Source: Aptenodytes patagonicus (lineage: Eukaryota > Chordata > Aves > Sphenisciformes > Spheniscidae). Taken from it: a DNA stretch of 64,000 nucleotides. The DNA is taken from positions 145,753,636 through 145,817,635 of the forward strand of contig NC_134950.1 of the NCBI RefSeq assembly GCF_965638725.1. The letters run 5' to 3'. The notes beneath the pieces were generated by a model. The model had not been told where the DNA came from and did not search any database. It saw only the letters and a list, made by a program, of their open reading frames with translations. Each line of letters opens with the position of its first letter. Within the stretch, counting starts at the first letter, position 1. A program made the position numbers and the translations under genes. This document shows, one piece after another, positions 62,201-64,000 of this stretch.

Positions 62201-62208
62201 GGAAGGTT
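16514..62208 (-). CDS. ANKIB1: ANKIB1 coding span, 18 exons in the window, 5' partial: ankyrin repeat and IBR domain E3 ubiquitin ligase
   Basis: Seen: eighteen minus-strand exons join in matching phase to 1,031 complete codons ending in TGA at 16516-16514. Numbering from the first complete codon in the window, the order is: ankyrin repeats (about 6-140); RING1 (Cys271, 274, 289, His291, Cys294, 297, 316, 321); IBR (Cys360 to Cys416); RING2 (Cys457, 460, 470, 475, 478, 483, 486, His493); a charged helical region (about 523-620); a basic segment near 705-716; a UIM-like helix near 787-806. Family knowledge: RBR ligases of the Ariadne group accept ubiquitin from the E2 on a RING2 Cys, here Cys470 in GCNHM, before passing it to substrate. 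About 62 N-terminal residues, compared with the recalled 1,089-residue human protein, lie beyond position 64000. Every zinc ligand and the catalytic Cys are present, so it looks functional. Substrates are not known to me. Confidence 0.96.
17617..17750 (-). CDS. ANKIB1: ANKIB1 exon Q
   Basis: Completes Asp and adds 44 residues, [20 protein letters not shown] to SENQDSLQ. Serine-rich, low complexity, likely disordered. Acceptor ACAG; donor GTATCT. Confidence 0.93.
19229..19645 (-). mobile_element. CR1 LINE 3' fragment with fold-back 5' end
   Basis: A minus-oriented, 5'-truncated CR1. The plus strand starts with the reversed ATTCTATG-type tail near 19232-19250, then the reverse complement of the end of the CR1 reverse transcriptase ORF. 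Reading the minus strand, 19602-19309 translates to the ORF2 C-terminus ([24 protein letters not shown]). The 5' end carries a second, inverted copy of about 32 bp (see the inverted repeat entry). Confidence 0.88.
19567..19645. repeat. Near-perfect 32-bp inverted repeat at CR1 5' end
   Basis: Left arm 19567-19598 and right arm 19614-19645 are reverse complements at 30 of 32 positions, separated by 15 nt. The arms are CR1 reverse-transcriptase sequence. RNA from either strand could form a stable hairpin. Confidence 0.9.
19811..19922 (-). CDS. ANKIB1: ANKIB1 exon P: basic segment
   Basis: 37 codons plus one base, [20 protein letters not shown] to DPSESTL. The RRRHRQRRR cluster is a candidate nuclear-localisation or acidic-partner binding segment (inference). 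Donor GTATGT. A CR1 fold-back lies 166 bp downstream. Confidence 0.94.
20328..20660 (-). mobile_element. Old degenerate CR1 3' region (relic 1)
   Basis: The plus strand contains, in order and decayed, pieces of the reversed 3' untranslated part of ancient amniote CR1 families, such as AGGAACTTCTTAAGCC and the following CTACTGAACGGTCTTTGATGG area. This was recognised by eye only; the boundaries are approximate. Confidence 0.5.
21288..21480 (-). mobile_element. Old degenerate CR1 3' end (relic 2)
   Basis: GAACATAAAAATAGCTGTAC followed by ACTGGACCAGACAAAAGGTC and TAGCCCAATATTCTGTCTTC is the well-known 3' terminus of old CR1 families of birds, turtles and crocodilians, in minus orientation. It is diverged, so it is much older than the other CR1 copies here. 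Confidence 0.7.
23163..23214 (-). CDS. ANKIB1: ANKIB1 exon O (52 nt)
   Basis: The shortest coding exon: it completes Ser and adds [17 protein letters not shown]. Acceptor TATAG, donor GTAAAC. It was accepted because phase and residues fit exactly between exons N and P. Confidence 0.93.
23215..23767 (-). other. ANKIB1 intron between exons N and O
   Basis: 553 bp, AT-rich; nothing recognised. Confidence 0.8.
23768..23946 (-). CDS. ANKIB1: ANKIB1 exon N
   Basis: 59 codons plus AG of a split Ser codon, [20 protein letters not shown] to [10 protein letters not shown]. Acceptor TTGCAG; donor GTAATC. It has higher GC than its surroundings, as usual for a conserved exon. Confidence 0.95.
23947..24705 (-). 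other. ANKIB1 intron between exons M and N
   Basis: 759 bp. The part near exon N is moderately GC-rich. The part near exon M (about 24550-24660) is almost pure A+T with TAATAATAA-type repeats. The neighbouring L-M intron (24852-25253, 402 bp) shows nothing notable. Confidence 0.75.
24706..24851 (-). CDS. ANKIB1: ANKIB1 exon M
   Basis: Completes a Thr codon and adds 48 residues, [14 protein letters not shown] to [11 protein letters not shown]. Part of the Ariadne-type C-terminal helical domain ([19 protein letters not shown]). Donor GTAATA. Confidence 0.94.
25254..25320 (-). CDS. ANKIB1: ANKIB1 exon L: helical region
   Basis: 22 codons plus one base, [20 protein letters not shown] then SG. 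Continues the helix of exon K across an intron of only 93 bp. Donor GTAAGT. Confidence 0.92.
25414..25500 (-). CDS. ANKIB1: ANKIB1 exon K: helical Ariadne region
   Basis: 29 codons, [20 protein letters not shown] to HELSYQ. Charged and probably helical. It corresponds to the start of the Ariadne domain, which in ARIH1 folds back on RING2 to hold it inactive. Acceptor CCAG; donor GTGTGG. Confidence 0.93.
25501..26062 (-). other. ANKIB1 intron between exons J and K
   Basis: 562 bp; nothing recognised. Confidence 0.8.
26063..26197 (-). CDS. ANKIB1: ANKIB1 exon J: end of RING2
   Basis: 45 codons starting [16 protein letters not shown], the remaining RING2 ligands, then [10 protein letters not shown]. 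Acceptor TGAAG after a mixed tract; donor GTAACA. On the plus strand a G-rich run lies just beside the acceptor. Confidence 0.95.
29426..29990 (+). mobile_element. Solo LTR of an avian endogenous retrovirus, copy 2
   Basis: A 565-bp LTR, TGTCCTGG to CCACAACA, flanked by the perfect 5-bp target duplication CCAGT (29421-29425 and 29991-29995). Closely similar to copies 1 and 3. TGGCATCA (29668-29675) replaces TGGCGTCA, consistent with CpG decay. TACATAAA at 29683-29690 and ATTAAA at 29841-29846. A long G homopolymer lies near 29912-29928. Antisense to ANKIB1, about 200 bp from exon I. Confidence 0.9.
29788..29832 (+). repeat. ATT trinucleotide repeat inside LTR copy 2
   Basis: (ATT)n with one AAATT interruption, at the same LTR position as the repeats in copies 1 and 3 but shorter than in copy 1. 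Confidence 0.85.
30199..30329 (-). CDS. ANKIB1: ANKIB1 exon I: RING2 with catalytic Cys
   Basis: 44 codons. [20 protein letters not shown] contains the first RING2 zinc pair and, by alignment with ARIH1 Cys357, the ubiquitin-accepting Cys (fragment residue 470). The acceptor AAAAAG has a weak pyrimidine tract; the donor is GTGAGA. Confidence 0.95.
30330..31366 (-). other. ANKIB1 intron between exons H and I
   Basis: About 1 kb, with an AT-only block at about 30476-30640 made of TATA/ATAT-type words, and a C-rich simple stretch at 31335-31352 near exon H. Confidence 0.8.
30476..30640. repeat. AT-rich low-complexity block
   Basis: About 165 bp of nearly pure A+T with many overlapping short palindromes such as ATATATAAATATATA. 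Likely a decayed AT dinucleotide repeat. Confidence 0.75.
31367..31455 (-). CDS. ANKIB1: ANKIB1 exon H: IBR, second part
   Basis: Completes the split Trp and encodes [12 protein letters not shown], the closing ligands of the IBR (Cys406, His411, Cys416), then [16 protein letters not shown]. Acceptor TTCAG; donor GTAAGA. Confidence 0.94.
31456..35726 (-). other. ANKIB1 intron between exons G and H
   Basis: About 4.3 kb. No CR1 or LTR recognised. It has an A run (33714-33726) and a short direct repeat of CACTCAGAGGACATT near 34370-34400. Open frames in it are short and unrelated to known proteins. Confidence 0.7.
35727..35893 (-). CDS. ANKIB1: ANKIB1 exon G: IBR, first part
   Basis: 55 codons plus TG of a split Trp codon. 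WCPIPGC opens the IBR zinc site and [10 protein letters not shown] continues it. A loop of about 30 residues rich in Ser/Thr/Gly separates the first two cysteine pairs. Donor GTTAGT. Confidence 0.94.
36299..36903 (-). mobile_element. CR1 LINE 3' fragment, relatively intact frame
   Basis: The plus strand starts with two reversed tail units (ATCATAGAATCATAGAAT), then GGTTGGAAGGGACCTCTAAA, the classic reversed CR1 end. The minus strand from 36902 to 36387 is open for 171 codons and gives the ORF2 C-terminus ([32 protein letters not shown]). It is 5'-truncated, as most CR1 copies are. The open frame suggests a fairly recent insertion. Confidence 0.93.
37256..37648 (+). mobile_element. CR1 LINE 3' fragment, plus orientation
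   Basis: Begins in the ORF2 C-terminal region ([20 protein letters not shown]), runs through the stop into GACTCGATGATCTTAGAGG, and ends with the tail GATTCTATGATTCTATGATT. Short 5'-truncated copy; the 5' edge is approximate. Confidence 0.92.
38300..38444 (-). CDS. ANKIB1: ANKIB1 exon F: RING1, second half
   Basis: Completes the split Ala codon and adds 48 residues. IFCPAYDC supplies the last RING1 cysteine pair. The rest ([20 protein letters not shown]) is the helix leading to the IBR. Acceptor GGCAG; donor GTAAAT. Confidence 0.95.
38445..40195 (-). other. ANKIB1 intron between exons E and F
   Basis: 1,751 bp; nothing recognised. Confidence 0.75.
40196..40284 (-). CDS. ANKIB1: ANKIB1 exon E: RING1, first half
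   Basis: 29 codons plus two bases, [15 protein letters not shown] to DFCRACWE. It holds six of eight RING1 zinc ligands: C-x2-C, then C-x-H-x2-C-x2-C. Donor GTGAGT. Confidence 0.96.
40285..42592 (-). other. ANKIB1 intron between exons D and E
   Basis: About 2.3 kb. It holds a CCAAA pentanucleotide repeat at 41148-41177; otherwise AT-rich with nothing recognised. Confidence 0.75.
41148..41177. repeat. CCAAA pentanucleotide microsatellite
   Basis: About five tandem CCAAA units on the plus strand, nearly perfect. Confidence 0.9.
42593..42801 (-). CDS. ANKIB1: ANKIB1 exon D
   Basis: 209 nt; with the split Asp codon it gives 70 residues. [19 protein letters not shown] ends the helical linker. 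A Pro/Ser/Thr-rich stretch ([17 protein letters not shown]) just before RING1 may be phosphorylated (inference). The donor GTAAGT is consensus. Confidence 0.95.
45448..45995 (+). mobile_element. Solo LTR of an avian endogenous retrovirus, copy 3
   Basis: A 548-bp LTR, TGTCCTGG to CCACGACA, flanked by the perfect 5-bp target duplication ACCAC (45443-45447 and 45996-46000). Nearly the same sequence as copy 1. TGGCGTCA at 45690-45697, TACATAAA at 45705-45712, ATTAAA at 45859-45864, with an ATT repeat (about 45810-45850) before it. Antisense to ANKIB1. Confidence 0.9.
45810..45850 (+). repeat. ATT trinucleotide repeat inside LTR copy 3
   Basis: (ATT)n with a CAT interruption, at the homologous position to the repeats in copies 1 and 2. 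Confidence 0.85.
46551..46573. repeat. AAAT tetranucleotide microsatellite
   Basis: Five to six tandem AAAT units on the plus strand, uninterrupted. Confidence 0.9.
46972..47089 (-). CDS. ANKIB1: ANKIB1 exon C
   Basis: 39 codons plus one base, [20 protein letters not shown] to ALLRAH. A helical linker between the ankyrin repeats and the RBR core, similar to the UBA-like segment that precedes RING1 in Ariadne proteins (inference). Acceptor AAAG and donor GTAATC. Confidence 0.94.
47751..47945 (-). mobile_element. CR1 LINE short 3' fragment
   Basis: The plus strand GAGGTTGGAAGGGACCTGCG followed by TGGTCCAACCCTCCTGCTCA and CCCAGGACCGTGTCTGGATG is the reversed CR1 3' end. Only about 190 bp remain; the 5' edge is approximate. 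Confidence 0.88.
52933..53529 (+). mobile_element. Solo LTR, copy 4, divergent subfamily with intact CRE and TATA box
   Basis: About 597 bp, TGTGCTGG to CCACAACA, related to copies 1-3 but clearly diverged. It lacks their ATT repeat and has extra sequence between the TATA box and ATTAAA (53395-53400). The flanks CAGAA (52928-52932) and CGTAA (53530-53534) match at only three of five bases, so the target duplication has decayed or the ends are off by a little. Antisense to ANKIB1. No internal retroviral genes. Confidence 0.87.
53192..53214 (+). promoter_or_regulatory. CRE plus TATA box in LTR copy 4
   Basis: A perfect palindromic CRE, TGACGTCA, at 53192-53199 and TATAAA at 53209-53214, spaced as in a U3 promoter. 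Copies 1-3 have single-base changes in both motifs. Activity is inferred only. Confidence 0.7.
54181..54240. repeat. 30-bp tandem duplication, two copies
   Basis: 54181-54210 and 54211-54240 are identical except at two positions (G/A and T/C). The unit contains TGACCATG and GTGGCATTTT. Confidence 0.95.
55203..55385 (-). CDS. ANKIB1: ANKIB1 exon B: end of ankyrin region
   Basis: 61 codons from [20 protein letters not shown] to YAALDKKE, finishing the ankyrin repeat opened in exon A. The donor is GTCAGA, weaker than the others because position +3 is C instead of a purine. It is phase 0 at both ends. Confidence 0.94.
58450..58471. repeat. Poly(T) run, 22 bases
   Basis: A pure T run on the plus strand immediately followed by GCAG. 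It looks like a strong acceptor site on the strand opposite to ANKIB1, but no exon follows that I can support. Confidence 0.9.
60700..61150 (+). mobile_element. Old degenerate CR1 reverse-transcriptase relic
   Basis: Decayed, frame-broken CR1 ORF2 nucleotide sequence in order: CCAGCACCAGATGGTACTTA and ATGGAACTCAAATATGAACT, then GTCCCACAGGTGCTGGGACC, then AACTTTGCTGATGATACTAA. The last is the FADDT reverse-transcriptase active-site region. Large deletions are evident between the segments. Similar weaker traces may extend left towards 59800. Confidence 0.72.
61908..62208 (-). CDS. ANKIB1: ANKIB1 exon A (first in window): ankyrin repeats
   Basis: One base of a split Gly codon plus 100 codons. 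Contains [19 protein letters not shown] and [16 protein letters not shown], the ankyrin TPLHxAA signature. Acceptor GCAG at 62212-62209; donor GTAAAA from 61907. The codon split shows that one more coding exon lies upstream. Confidence 0.95.
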
Positions 62209-64000
62209 CTGCAAGGGGGAAAAATGGAAGAAAAATAATTAGCACACAATTCCACTCATTTTCTTGAAGTGGGAAGGGTCTATTATGACAGCTCTTTTTT
62301 CTTCTTGCCAAGATTTTTATTAGCCATGTTAGTGATAAACATTCTTAATAGATAATTTCTCTTAGGATTCAAGAGCCAAGATCTGGATGAATTACTGAAA
62401 TATCATTAAGTACCATATATAAGTACTTTGTCAGTGTATGACATAAATTTTAGTTGGCAAAGTTTATTCTAGAATTCTGTGTTGTATTGCAATAAATGTT
62501 ATTAAGTCACAAGATTGATGAAATAGATACTTTCTTTTTTCTACTCTGTGTTCTGAATAGTAGTGCATTTGGTAGTTTGCAAACAGATAATGCTAGAGCA
62601 ATTTCTTAAAAATTCATTCTCCTTTCCCGTATCTTTAGTCAGATGTCAAGGCAGTACTTACTATTTCTTGAAAACATATGAAATAACTTTTCCTGCTAGC
62701 ACTACATGCATTGAGGAAAGACTATTTGCTTTCTCGCTCTAGAATATATGGAAGTGCAACGTAACACAAACCCTCACCGATGCAGATGACAGAGGCTGGC
62801 AAGAATTTAAGTCTTCTCTTGAATGCTTTAGAGGCAGTTCAAAGTGGACAATAAACTATACCGGCAAAAAGGACCAGCTTAGGAATGAAAGGGAAACAAC
62901 AGACTGATTCCTGGAACCACAACTCTGATTCCTGACAGCTCCTGAGACAACACAGCTCTCTGCTGCTTCTTGCCAGCAAGGAATTACAGAAGTTACAATC
63001 CAGTTCTGAAATGGAAGAACTGAGACATATCATACAAGCCCTGTGAATCCAAACTTGCTTTAGCCTTTTGAGGTATACTAAAATAGTAATTTTTTTCTTA
63101 AGGGAAAGTGAATGGTAGGAAATGGCAGAGAAGAAAGACCGCCTCTTTGTAGGACTGGGGTCAGAGAGAAGCAATGGTGAAAGAACTCCCTGTGAAGGTA
63201 GGAAGGACAGTTCCCAGAGAGGTAATACCAGGCTAAATCAGAAGCATGGCACATACGTTCAAGAAGTCACTGCAGAAACACTTGCACTGTTCCCATAAGC
63301 CCCCTCACACGTAAAACCAGCAGAAGTCACTGTTCATCTCCTCTCCAGGCTGTTCCCTGACTCCGAACAGTTTGCAAGTATGAAAAAAACAGTTATTCTG
63401 GAATCCTTGTTAAGTCAATACAGGGGACCAGCTTCCACCCTCCCTGCCCTCACCCCTCAATCACTTTCAGTTTAAAACAGGCAACTATGCCACCTGAAGG
63501 CAGGCACTGCCTAAATACAAACCCAGACCATACTGCTCTTGGTGAACAGCGGAGAGCAGAAGAACTTGGTAACCAAATTGACAAAAGAAAATGTTATTTA
63601 CCTCAGTTATTGCCTGTGCTATCGTTACGAGTCTAAATGCCACCTCCCCTTTCCGTTGTCCCTGAATACATCCCACCAGGCACTACACAGTATGCCTTTC
63701 TCTCTCACAGTTCTCCCATGCTTTGTTCAGGACAAAGAATAATCCTGAAACTATTTTATTAATAAAGGAAGAGGCTATATAGGGTTGGTGTGGAATTTCA
63801 CTTTTGGAAATTATTGAAAACAGACTGGACAAGTACTTCAGTAGAAAAAATTAGGCACAGCTGATCTGGTCCTGCGATGGAAGGATGTCTTGATGATAGC
63901 CATTTGGTCAGCCGGATTTCCGTCCTTTCTTCCCTCTGAAAATCTCTGAACAGTTTGAGTTCAAAATAAAACTTATTACTAAAATACTGTTCTTTTAAAT
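62209..64000 (-). other. ANKIB1 intron upstream of exon A (continues past window)
   Basis: At least 1.8 kb. The missing N-terminal coding exon was looked for here by its expected ankyrin residues ([12 protein letters not shown]) and not found. No repeats recognised. Confidence 0.7.

Noticed and set aside
62209-64000. Search for the missing N-terminal ANKIB1 exon
   Set aside because: No minus-strand frame here encodes the expected N-terminal residues, so the exon must lie beyond the window. The frame at 62839-63174 does not resemble ANKIB1.

Overview
The window looks like bird chromosomal DNA. It is AT-rich and intron-rich. It carries several 5'-truncated CR1 LINEs with the avian 3' ATTCTATG-type tail, and solo LTRs of a type common in birds (probably Neoaves). 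There is no bacterial or viral gene layout. Two protein-coding genes are readable, both on the minus strand and in tandem. They are ANKIB1 (right, 5' end outside the window) and GATAD1 (left). This is the same tandem order as the mammalian ANKIB1-GATAD1 block.

Layout, left to right. 1-1582: sequence downstream of the GATAD1 stop, probably 3'UTR. 1583-5406: the five coding exons of GATAD1, which join in frame to a 250-residue GATA-type zinc-finger chromatin reader. Exons 1 and 2 and the promoter lie in a CpG island at about 4715-5800. 5800-13900: intergenic sequence with one solo LTR (8108-8683). About 13900-16513: AT-rich sequence directly downstream of the ANKIB1 stop, probably its long 3'UTR. 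16514-62208: eighteen coding exons of ANKIB1. All junctions have GT/AG sites and agreeing phases, and they give 1,031 complete codons plus one split codon. About 62 N-terminal residues lie beyond position 64000. The protein has ankyrin repeats, then the RING1-IBR-RING2 core of an Ariadne-type RBR ubiquitin ligase with the catalytic-type Cys in GCNHM, then a helical C-terminal region and a UIM.

The introns hold mobile DNA. Four LTRs of one family (8108, 29426, 45448, 52933) all lie in plus orientation, antisense to the genes. Three have perfect 5-bp target duplications. Four younger CR1 tails lie at 19229, 36299, 37256 and 47751, with older CR1 relics at about 20330, 21290 and 60700. The most unusual structure is a near-perfect 32-bp inverted repeat with a 15-nt loop at the truncated 5' end of the CR1 at 19229-19645.

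I found no CRISPR array, operon, tRNA, rRNA or undescribed multi-gene system. The two genes act separately: GATAD1 in histone-mark reading in the nucleus, ANKIB1 in ubiquitin transfer.
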